12,183 nt of DNA, from positions 1 through 12,183 of the forward strand of contig JAISRW010000146.1 in assembly GCA_031273405.1 (NCBI GenBank), read 5' to 3'. Each line of letters opens with the position of its first letter. The first letter of the stretch is position 1. The position numbers and the translations under genes were made by a program. The notes beneath the pieces were generated by a model. That model was given only the letters and a program-made list of their open reading frames with translations, was not told where the DNA came from and did not search any database. Origin of the DNA: Treponema sp. Its GTDB lineage: Bacteria; Spirochaetota; Spirochaetia; Treponematales; Breznakiellaceae. Shown here one piece after another: positions 6,138-12,183 of this stretch.

Positions 6138-7895
6138 CTAATGCTCAACTTCCCCGGATACCGAGATGGAATGGAGCAGTTTATTCAAGGCCTTGAGGGG
6201 GTCCTCATAGCGCTCCATCCTGATGTGCAGTTCGTAGCGTTTGTCCGAAATGACCCGTATTGTTTTTCCGATGCAATTGGAGACCGCCTGGGAACCAATG
6301 TCGGGGAAATACTGGGGCTTCCGGGGGATAAAAGTACATTGCTTCCCGTCAAAATGCACCTCCCCTATGCGAGGCGGTATGGGCACAAGGAAAATGAGAA
6401 AATCGGATTTTCCTCCCCCTACGCTGAAGGTATAGCCCGGCTTAAGGGCGTGAATGTTTCTTCTGCCTATGGCGGTATTCTGATCCTCCACAAAAAGCGA
6501 CAACATAGGCGGCCCGTTGTCAAAGGATTGATCATCGGGCTTGTCCCTGGGCATGGGTTTCGGTTTGGGAGGAGGATACGAAAGGGGAAGGGACTCGGAT
6601 TTTTTCCGGCTTGCGGCGAAACCGGACATCATCTCGGCGCTCCGCTTCTGGTTTTCCCGCTCTTCTTCCACGCGCTTCAGATTGTCCCCGGACGCAGTGG
6701 CGGCGGCCATGACCCGCTTGGGAGAACCGTGAAGGTTCCTGACCACAAGGAAGATGACCAGGGCCAGGATCAAAAGAGCCCCGATTCCGAGCCCTATGAT
6801 GAGGGGAAGGGGAAGAGAAAGGCCGGCGAAAATCCCTTCTCCCCCGCCGGAAGAAGACACCCCCCGGGCGGGCTGCCGGGGAGTCTCCTCCCGGGGCGTT
6901 TGCCGGGGAGGAACCGCCTGCCGGGTTTGGGGTATATCCGGGCTCTCACCGGAACCGGCCCGGAGAGGAGGCGTCTCCTCCCGGACAAGGCCGCTTGAAG
7001 CTTCGGGGGGGAGGCTTTCCGGAATTTCATCCGGGCCGGGACTGCCGGCATCCTGGGAAGCCGGAGGAACCGGCCGGTCCTCCGGGGTCCGGGCTTGAGG
7101 GGCCGGCTGATCCCCGGGGGAAGGAGCCTGGGCCGGCGGGGTTCCCTGGGCAGGGGCCGGTCTCGTAGGAGAGCCGGTTTCCGCCGGAGGGGCCGGCCTT
7201 GCGGGAGGGGCGGCTTCCGCCGGCGGGACCGGCCTTGCGGGAGGGACGGCTTCCGCCGGCGGGGCCGGCCTTGCGGGAGGGGGCGCTTCCACCGGCGGGA
7301 CCGGTCTTGCGGGAGAGGCGGCTTCCGGGGGAGGAGCCGGCCTCTGCTCCGGGGAGGGGCGGGCGGGCGGCCTTCCCGAGGCAAGGGGGGTTCCGCTAAT
7401 GGGAACCTTGACATGCTGGAGCTCCATGCCCCGCCCGCTTAAGCGGGCAGAAGCTTCGGCAATCAAGCCCTGGGCCGCGGCGGAATTCCCGTTGCCATCG
7501 GAAACAAGGACGATTTTCTTGCGCCTCTCCGTGGGAATAGAAGAAGCGTAATGCTCGGCAAAGCTTAAAGCCCCGGAAAGATCGGAAGAAGGGTCCAGGG
7601 GATACATCAGCAGGATGCGGCCGATGATGGTTTCCACATCCCCCACTCCTTCTACCCGGCGGGATATTTCCAGCTTGGAAGAGGATGAAAAAGAAATCAG
7701 ATGGAAGGTGTCGCCGATTCTTAAAAATTCCTTCAAGAAAGGCCCGATAAGATAATCGCTCACCGCCCTGTAAGAATCGCTCATGCTGGCCGAGGTATCC
7801 AGGAGCACAACCAGGTCTATAGCCTCCCCCGATTGGGCGGGGACTAAAAAGACAATGCCCAGCATAAGCATAATCAGGAACAAAGGTTTTTTCAT
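6138..7895 (-). CDS. VWA-domain membrane protein with Pro/Ala linker and cytoplasmic FHA-like domain
   Basis: 585 residues from the ATG at 7895, chosen because AGGAG lies about 10 bases upstream and MKKPLFLIMLMLGIVFLVPA is a standard signal peptide; a start 10 codons earlier would bury it. Residues 26-165 form a von Willebrand A domain with the MIDAS motif DTSAS (Asp33, Ser35, Ser37), SSDLSGAL near 105 and VLVSDG (Asp133), so it probably binds a divalent metal and a protein ligand outside the cytoplasm. Residues 171-350 are Pro/Ala-rich with 12-residue repeats, 362-386 form one transmembrane helix, and 403-432 are charged and coiled-coil-like. Residues 463-562 form a beta-rich domain (GRRNIHALKPGYTFSVGGG) resembling an FHA fold, which I mark as tentative. 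This is a sensor-like layout: outside ligand domain, stalk, helix, inside domain. The gene follows greA after about 100 bases and ends at a strong hairpin. The partner is unknown. Confidence 0.87.
   Translation of the reverse strand: MKKPLFLIMLMLGIVFLVPAQSGEAIDLVVLLDTSASMSDSYRAVSDYLIGPFLKEFLRIGDTFHLISFSSSSKLEISRRVEGVGDVETIIGRILLMYPLDPSSDLSGALSFAEHYASSIPTERRKKIVLVSDGNGNSAAAQGLIAEASARLSGRGMELQHVKVPISGTPLASGRPPARPSPEQRPAPPPEAASPARPVPPVEAPPPARPAPPAEAVPPARPVPPAEAAPPARPAPPAETGSPTRPAPAQGTPPAQAPSPGDQPAPQARTPEDRPVPPASQDAGSPGPDEIPESLPPEASSGLVREETPPLRAGSGESPDIPQTRQAVPPRQTPREETPRQPARGVSSSGGGEGIFAGLSLPLPLIIGLGIGALLILALVIFLVVRNLHGSPKRVMAAATASGDNLKRVEEERENQKRSAEMMSGFAASRKKSESLPLSYPPPKPKPMPRDKPDDQSFDNGPPMLSLFVEDQNTAIGRRNIHALKPGYTFSVGGGKSDFLIFLVPIPPRIGEVHFDGKQCTFIPRKPQYFPDIGSQAVSNCIGKTIRVISDKRYELHIRMERYEDPLKALNKLLHSISVSGEVEH
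7170..7313 (-). repeat. Four 36-bp repeats coding for PARPxPPxExxP
   Basis: Residues 195-242 of the VWA protein are four 12-residue units of the form P-A-R-P-(V/A)-P-P-(V/A)-E-(A/T)-x-x. A degenerate fifth unit follows and a weak one precedes. They form the core of the Pro-rich stalk between the VWA domain and the membrane helix and should be an extended, stiff segment. Copy number may vary in frame. Confidence 0.88.
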
Positions 7896-7920
7896 AATAA
7901 CGTTTCTCCTGTGAGCCTGT

Positions 7921-7963
7921 CCCAAAACTCATTAACCCTGCGCTGAAAGCCTACGGTTTTGGG
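7921..7963. repeat. Nested-hairpin element in the greA-VWA gap
   Basis: CCCAAAAC (7921-7928) pairs with GTTTTGGG (7956-7963), enclosing AGCCTACGG as in module 2. The flank GAAAGCCTCC after the right arm matches the right end of module 4. It starts 36 bases after the greA stop and ends 26 bases before the VWA start. It may mark the 3' end of greA mRNA or reduce read-through into the VWA gene. Confidence 0.62.
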
Positions 7964-7999
7964 AAAGCCTCCTGTTTAATGCCGTTAAATTCCGCCTCT

Positions 8000-10735
8000 C
8001 TATAGAGCCGCGGATATTGACTCAACGATATAGGAAGCCGTCTCATCATTGATGGAAAAATCAGCCTGCTCCCCTACGGCTTTATTCAGCATGGCTCCAC
8101 CAAAGGGCGACATATAGGAGATGACCCGGTTGACGGGATCGGACTCCCAGGGCCCCAGGATGGTATACTCTTCCCGCTCCCCGCTGCCCCGGTTGAGCAG
8201 GGTAACTTTGGTCCCAAAGGAGACCTTGCCGGTATTGACGGCAGCAGGATCGAACAACTGGGCCCTTTCCAAATCTTCGCTGAGCTTTGCCATTGTAGCG
8301 TTAAGGATGGTCTGTTTTTCCAGGGCCGCCTTGTACTCGGCGTTTTCCCTGAGGTCTCCAAGGGATTTGGCAAATTCCAGTTCCTTGGAGTTGGCGGGTA
8401 TTTCCTCGCTGATGATGGACGCCAACTGCCGCTGTTTTTCCTGGTATTTGGGAAGGGTGACGATGAGCCCCAGGACAACGGCTTTCTTTTCTTCGTCGCC
8501 GAAGAATTTGAAGTCCGGATATTTTTTGAGAATCCGGCTGCGGAGTTCCATTTTATCCGCCGGGTCCAGATCTTTCACATCATTGATGAAAGTATAAACC
8601 CGGATGATGGTTTCGGGATCGGCGGTGTCAATGACAGCATTAAAGACCCCTTCTTTAAAAAGGATGTTATATATCTGCTTGTTGATCTTCCGGTTTTCCG
8701 AAGCATCCCTGCGGTTTTCAATATCCCTATAGGTGATATCAAAGATATGAATAAGGGTGATGAGCTGTTTCTCGTAGGGGACGGCCGCCTTTTTATACCA
8801 CTCCTCGCCGGAGGCGTTTTTAAAGAGCCACACCACCGCTTCGCGGTATTCCCGAAAGTTTTCAAAACAGTTAATTGTCAGGGCCAGGAGCTTATCGTCG
8901 AATCCTTCTTTTTGAAGGTTGAAGATGATGGAAGCCAGGGGGCAGCGGGGGAAAAGGCTGATAAAAATATCGGCCCAGCCGGGAATGAAGAGCTTGATAT
9001 GCTGGAGGAATTCTTCTTTTAGTTTGTTGTCCTTCAGGTTAAGAAAGATTTCCGCCGTATCTTCTATGCCGCTGTAGATTTCGATGAAATTCATTTTAAG
9101 CCCCGCCCCCAGATGAGGATAGAGGCCTACCAGATCCTTGACCAAAAGATACGAAGCTACCACCTGTTCGTTTACCTGGTTATAGGACTTAAGATACCCG
9201 GAAAAATACGTGAACATTTCGGTAAAATATTCAGAATCCAGTTCCGCGTCCTTTTGGGCCGCAAAATCCCGTATGGTCTGGGCCCGGTCGAAGAAGCTCC
9301 GTTCGGCCTTAAATTCGTTGTATAGCTTCTCCCCCATGCTGTTCGGCCTGTCCCTGACCGTAAAGAGATCGATGTTATTGGGATCTACGCCGAAGGAGGG
9401 GTCCGATTTGAGAACTTCCCTGGCCTTAGTGCTCCAGGCGGTCCATTCTCCCGGCGACAGCACAGCCGGCGACAGTTCGGCCTTGATATGCTTGAGATCG
9501 CAGCAATTGTTAAAGCTCTTAATCACCGTTTTAAGGGCCCATATCTGATCGTTTTTGATTTTCTCGTGGAGTTTTTCTTTTTTCCAGGTGGCCTTGAGGA
9601 CCCATATATGGTTCTTCGACAGGGTCTGGAGGGCGTTAACCGCCATTTTAAGGGACATGGAATGTTCCCGCTTTTTGGCAAAATCAATGACGATATTGTC
9701 GCCCTGAACGCCGGCTATTCTCCCCACTCCCCAGGTCCGGTGGAATACAAAATTACCCTTGTCAAAAGCGATGTGCTTTTCAAAGTTCGCGATGGCCTCG
9801 TGAACATTGCGGTAATTTTGGGAAAGATTCGAGATCCGTATATATTCCTCAAGCTGGCTGTGATCGGCGTACTTTTTCTTGAAACACTCGGTAATGTCCT
9901 TGCGGGCCTGTTTATCATCCTCATCGTATTCAAGGATGATTTTCAGGATCGATATGCCTGTATTGATATCCTCCCGCTTGAGGCATTCCCTGTATACGTC
10001 CTTAAGGAGGGTCCCGGCTTTTTCCGCGTCGAAGTATTTGGCAATCCGTTTTTGCACATGAAGAAAAAAGTCTATGTCCTCCGGGCAGTATTCCAGAAGC
10101 TTTTCCCAGATTTCTTTAACATTGCTGAAAAGCTGCTTAACATTATACCGGTGGAGGGCTTTTTTGTAGTAGTCTATGGCGCTTTCTTTGTTTCCGGTTT
10201 TTTCAAAGTGCTCGGCCAGGGCCTTGGTCAGGTCCGCCTCTTCGTAGTCTACCTTTACAAGGCGTTCCCAGACTCTGTAAACCGCCTCTTCGTCATTTTC
10301 GTTTTTGTAACAGTCCCCCAGGGTGCGGAGGGCGAATTTGGATTCCCCGTAATCCAGGATCCTTTCGCACAGGTACTTGACTATCCCCCATTTATGGTTG
10401 TCCACAAAGATGGTAACCAGGTTGATCATGGCGGCATCGTCGATGATCTGCTGAGAAAGAGCCACCATGCCCCCCAGGTAAAGAGCTATGATGCTGTTCT
10501 TGGTGTGGACCAGATGTTCGTCACAGAGATTTTTTAATTCATTGTCGCAACGGCCTTCCTTGCCTTCCCGGGCTTCCTTAAGAATATTATCCAATTCCTT
10601 AAACTGGTTGGTTGAATAATTACTGAGGGTAGCCCGGGTCCATTTTTCCTCATTCAACATTTCCTTAACATTTTTAAGGAGAGCTATTGAATCCTGACTA
10701 TCAGCTGCTGAACTTACTGTTTCAACTTCAGACAT
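8000..10735 (-). CDS. greA: Giant spirochaete-type GreA: helical N-terminus, Tudor-like insert, complete GreA module
   Basis: 911 residues; E. coli GreA has about 158. The C-terminal 140 residues form a GreA/GreB factor. The coiled-coil tip SLGDLRENAEYKAA keeps the acidic pair Asp794 and Glu797 that GreA uses to place metal in the RNA polymerase active site and stimulate cleavage of backtracked RNA. An FKBP-like domain follows (FGTKVTLLNRG, YTILGPWESDP, ISYMSPFGGAML). Residues 1-320 are helical with TPR-like pairs (ESAIDYYKKALHRY). Residues 328-369 (FHRTWGVGRIAGVQGDNIVIDF) resemble the small Tudor/CarD-like beta domains that bind RNA polymerase. Residues 390-760 are an unassigned helical region. 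AGGAG is 7 bases before the ATG. It probably rescues stalled polymerase, with the N-terminus adding protein contacts. As I recall, Borrelia and Treponema annotate similar 900-residue GreA proteins. It follows the TPR gene in the same direction. Confidence 0.92.
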   Translation of the reverse strand: MSEVETVSSAADSQDSIALLKNVKEMLNEEKWTRATLSNYSTNQFKELDNILKEAREGKEGRCDNELKNLCDEHLVHTKNSIIALYLGGMVALSQQIIDDAAMINLVTIFVDNHKWGIVKYLCERILDYGESKFALRTLGDCYKNENDEEAVYRVWERLVKVDYEEADLTKALAEHFEKTGNKESAIDYYKKALHRYNVKQLFSNVKEIWEKLLEYCPEDIDFFLHVQKRIAKYFDAEKAGTLLKDVYRECLKREDINTGISILKIILEYDEDDKQARKDITECFKKKYADHSQLEEYIRISNLSQNYRNVHEAIANFEKHIAFDKGNFVFHRTWGVGRIAGVQGDNIVIDFAKKREHSMSLKMAVNALQTLSKNHIWVLKATWKKEKLHEKIKNDQIWALKTVIKSFNNCCDLKHIKAELSPAVLSPGEWTAWSTKAREVLKSDPSFGVDPNNIDLFTVRDRPNSMGEKLYNEFKAERSFFDRAQTIRDFAAQKDAELDSEYFTEMFTYFSGYLKSYNQVNEQVVASYLLVKDLVGLYPHLGAGLKMNFIEIYSGIEDTAEIFLNLKDNKLKEEFLQHIKLFIPGWADIFISLFPRCPLASIIFNLQKEGFDDKLLALTINCFENFREYREAVVWLFKNASGEEWYKKAAVPYEKQLITLIHIFDITYRDIENRRDASENRKINKQIYNILFKEGVFNAVIDTADPETIIRVYTFINDVKDLDPADKMELRSRILKKYPDFKFFGDEEKKAVVLGLIVTLPKYQEKQRQLASIISEEIPANSKELEFAKSLGDLRENAEYKAALEKQTILNATMAKLSEDLERAQLFDPAAVNTGKVSFGTKVTLLNRGSGEREEYTILGPWESDPVNRVISYMSPFGGAMLNKAVGEQADFSINDETASYIVESISAAL

Positions 10736-10749
10736 CTCTTAACTCCTAA

Positions 10750-10762
10750 GCCCCTACGGGGC
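10750..10762 (-). promoter_or_regulatory. Short hairpin directly upstream of the greA ribosome binding site
   Basis: On the minus strand GCCCC-GTA-GGGGC forms a 5-bp GC stem, and two bases later comes the Shine-Dalgarno AGGAG (10747-10743). Being so close it could act as a standby or stability element for translation. No ligand-binding RNA class is recognised. Confidence 0.4.
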
Positions 10763-10800
10763 AGATCGGGCTTCATCGGGCTTCGCCGGAACCAAAAGTT

Positions 10801-10836
10801 TCCGCAAAGCTGCACAAAATGCTCCGCTTTTACGGA
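10801..10836. repeat. Imperfect hairpin in the greA leader
   Basis: TCCG(c)AAAGC (10801-10810) pairs with GCTTT(ta)CGGA (10826-10836), a 9-bp stem with a small internal loop, and an inner GCA/TGC. On the plus strand it is followed by TTTT. It may be another divergent member of the hairpin family. Confidence 0.4.
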
Positions 10837-10892
10837 TTTTCTAAGGAAGTTCTTTCAAAACCGATGTCCCAAAAGAACCCTATTTGGATAAA

Positions 10893-10976
10893 GAGCCTTT
10901 CCCAACACCCGGTTAGTGCGAATCGCAAATCGCGAACCTTCGGTTCGGTGGTTCAGCGGTTCGACGGGAAAGCTTC
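10893..10976. repeat. Nested-hairpin element after the TPR gene
   Basis: The outer stem CTTTCCC/GGGAAAG has two mismatches outside it. The inner CGAACC (10933-10938)-TTC-GGTTCG (10942-10947) is perfect, and GCGAATCGC at 10918 gives a further small hairpin. Motifs occur in the same order and orientation as in module 4 (ACCCGGTTAG then CGCGAACCTTCGGTTCG), with two short extra segments. It begins 12 bases after the stop of the TPR gene, in the 252-base gap before greA, whose remaining sequence shows no gene. Confidence 0.75.
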
Positions 10977-10988
10977 TAAAAGCTCCGT

Positions 10989-11954
10989 TTAATTTCTATA
11001 CTGTTCATAAACAGCGGGATCGACAAATTTGATCTTCCGCATGGTTTGTTCCACCAGATCCCCTTTGTCCCGAACATACTCATAATGATCGATGAGCCAA
11101 AAGTACCGGTTAATGAGCCGGGGTTTAACCGGCCCGTTCCCTTCCTGGCGGCTCCGGAATTCGCTTTCCAGGGTCAGGATGGTCTGCTTCAGCCTCCCTA
11201 ATTCCGCCGGCTTCAGTTCCCGCTTTACCGAAAAAACCCCCCATATACATCCGTAAACGGGAATCCATTCGGCCAGTTGGAGGCCGGAAAACCCCAATTC
11301 TTTTACCTTGTCCCGAAGCCGGATAATCATTTCAGACTCCATGGATGTGAGGTCGACTCCCTGGGGGTCCAGAAAAAAGGCCTCCCTGAAAAGCACCTTG
11401 GCTGCCCGCACATCCCCCAGGAGGGCGTTGACATCCGCCTGTTCCGACAGGGTGGCGCTGTCCTCCCGCCTGAACCGGGAAGCCTGCTCCAGGTATTTTA
11501 TTGCTTCGTCGTAATTGCCTACCCCCTTAAAACAGCGGCCAACCAGGAACAAGAGTCCCGGGTCCTGTTGGTTTGCCCTTTCTCCCAGAAGGCTTTGGAA
11601 TAAATTCAAAGCCCTGGAAAATACAAAACGCCTCATGGCATAGAGACAGGGATCGCTGGCCTGGCCTATGCGATCCAGGAAACCGTTGAAGGCTTTCCAC
11701 TGGGAAATCAAAAACTCACCCTGTTCAAAGGGATCGTGGAAATCCTCCAGTTTTTTTACCCGTTCAAGCCACCAGGAAAGGCATTTCAGGGCGCACAGCA
11801 CCTCAGGATGCTCATAGTCTGTTTTTAAGGCTTCCTGAAGGAAAACAAGAGCTCCGTCGCTGTCCGCGCCTTTCAGGCTGCTATAGGCCTTCTGAATAAG
11901 CTCGTCAACCGCCGGTCCCGCCGCGGAAGCCTGGTCTGCTTTTTCTTCACTCAT
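10989..11954 (-). CDS. TPR-repeat protein upstream of greA
   Basis: 321 residues from the ATG at 11954 (MSEEKADQASAAGPAVDELI). An in-frame TTG at 11984 would add 10 residues and has AGGG upstream, but it would leave almost no leader after the predicted promoter; the ATG lacks a clear Shine-Dalgarno, so the start is not settled. The protein is helical, with no signal peptide or membrane segment, and so cytoplasmic. TPR-like helical pairs are seen at about 17-50 (LKGADSDGALVFLQEALKTD) and 130-200 (GLLFLVGRCFKGVGNYDEAI, LLGDVRAAKVLFREAFFLDP). The C-terminal third (EWIPVYGCIWGVFSVKRELK) has no family I recognise. Being co-directional and next to a GreA whose own N-terminus is TPR-like, it may be a scaffold connected with transcription, but that is an inference from position only. 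Confidence 0.82.
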   Translation of the reverse strand: MSEEKADQASAAGPAVDELIQKAYSSLKGADSDGALVFLQEALKTDYEHPEVLCALKCLSWWLERVKKLEDFHDPFEQGEFLISQWKAFNGFLDRIGQASDPCLYAMRRFVFSRALNLFQSLLGERANQQDPGLLFLVGRCFKGVGNYDEAIKYLEQASRFRREDSATLSEQADVNALLGDVRAAKVLFREAFFLDPQGVDLTSMESEMIIRLRDKVKELGFSGLQLAEWIPVYGCIWGVFSVKRELKPAELGRLKQTILTLESEFRSRQEGNGPVKPRLINRYFWLIDHYEYVRDKGDLVEQTMRKIKFVDPAVYEQYRN

Positions 11955-11999
11955 GGCTTGAATAGTTTGCGCTGTCTGATACAAAATTACCCTATCATA

Positions 12000-12027
12000 A
12001 TTATAGCAAGATTTCTATTTCTTGCAA
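12000..12027 (-). promoter_or_regulatory. Sigma70-type promoter of the TPR-greA genes with overlapping dyad
   Basis: On the minus strand TTGCAA (12027-12022) and a perfect TATAAT (12005-12000) are 16 bases apart, and transcription would start near 11993. A perfect dyad, GCAAGA (12006-12011) and TCTTGC (12020-12025), fills the spacer and overlaps the -35 box, where a repressor operator could lie. The promoter match is good; the operator is a guess. Confidence 0.72.
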
Positions 12028-12040
12028 AGCCCCCCCAGGC

Positions 12041-12183
12041 CAGGGCGAGCGCATATAAAATAACCCGAGAAAAGACTATACTTGGCATGGTTTTCTGGGA
12101 GGGAACCATCATGGAAGAACAATCATCAGCATTAATGCCCATTATGCCCTATTTTTCGGTCATACGGGATCCCCGGGTGGAGC
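12041..12183 (+). mobile_element. Left end of an ISAs1-like insertion sequence (continues outside)
   Basis: The transposase N-terminus begins at 12111, and the 70 bases before it are non-coding. CAGGGCGAGCGC at 12041 is my candidate for the left end, because ISAs1-family ends as I recall them often begin CAGGG. The right end and target duplication are outside the window, so the boundary is tentative. Confidence 0.5.
12111..12183 (+). CDS. ISAs1-family-like transposase, N-terminal fragment
   Basis: Twenty-four codons are visible (MEEQSSALMPIMPYFSVIRD then PRVE), open at the window edge. GGGAGGGA about 6-8 bases upstream is a good ribosome binding site. The motif F-S-x-I-x-D-P-R is the usual start of the DDE_Tnp_1-associated domain of ISAs1/H-repeat transposases. 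It is the only plus-strand gene in the window. The catalytic DDE residues lie beyond the edge, so it cannot be judged whether it is intact. The family call rests on a short motif. Confidence 0.65.
   Translation, partial: MEEQSSALMPIMPYFSVIRDPRVE

Noticed and set aside
5946..6998. 350-codon plus-strand open frame from the non-coding region into the VWA gene
   Set aside because: It runs antisense to the C-terminal domain, helix and linker of the VWA protein, crosses the perfect terminator palindrome, and has no recognisable domain.
7964..8022. Separate promoter for the VWA gene (TTGAGT...TATAGA)
   Set aside because: The spacing is about 15 bases and both boxes are weak, and the site overlaps the end of greA; co-transcription is equally likely.
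9488..10537. 349-codon plus-strand open frame inside greA
   Set aside because: Antisense to a region of greA with clear helical-repeat coding; hydrophobic low-complexity translation and no family resemblance.
12054..12082. Promoter for the transposase (TATACT at 12077)
   Set aside because: A -10-like hexamer is present but no -35 match at the right distance, so it is not listed as a feature.

Overview
The window looks like a chromosomal piece of a spirochaete, most likely a Treponema-like organism of the moderately GC-rich (termite-gut) kind. The main clue is a roughly 910-residue protein that ends in a complete GreA module. As far as I recall, oversized GreA proteins of this kind are typical of Treponema and Borrelia. 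Envelope genes combining barrel, transglutaminase-like and TPR domains, and VWA-TPR style proteins, also fit. The genus is inferred from families and not from a search.

Six genes lie on the minus strand, read from right to left. (1) A TPR protein (10989-11954) has a good sigma70-type promoter at 12000-12027. (2) The giant GreA (8000-10735) follows it. (3) A VWA-domain membrane protein (6138-7895) ends at a perfect palindromic terminator (6065-6104). After an approximately 900-base non-coding region full of nested hairpins comes a tightly packed envelope operon of three genes. (4) A barrel + pseudo-transglutaminase + TPR protein (3289-5238) overlaps the next gene by ATGA. (5) A paralogue (203-3292) keeps the transglutaminase Cys and His and carries a 28-copy heptad repeat and a C-terminal membrane helix. 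(6) A lipoprotein (1-200, cut by the window edge) starts 2 bases after the preceding stop. At the right edge the start of an ISAs1-like transposase runs on the plus strand; the element has landed just upstream of the TPR-greA promoter.

Two things stand out. First, the envelope operon encodes two tandem paralogues with the order signal peptide, beta-barrel-like domain, beta-sandwich, transglutaminase-like domain and TPR. One keeps the catalytic Cys and His; the other has lost Cys, His and the acidic residue. The former also has a roughly 285-residue disordered linker ending in a transmembrane helix, so one chain might link the outer and inner membranes. The VWA protein has a parallel design: an outside sensor-like domain, a repetitive Pro/Ala linker, one helix and a cytoplasmic domain. 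Second, the intergenic spaces share a family of nested-hairpin elements. Their outer stems differ, but the inner stem is conserved as CGAACC-N3-GGTTCG or CGGACC-N3-GGTCCG, with paired base changes that preserve folding. These elements are absent from the coding regions I read.
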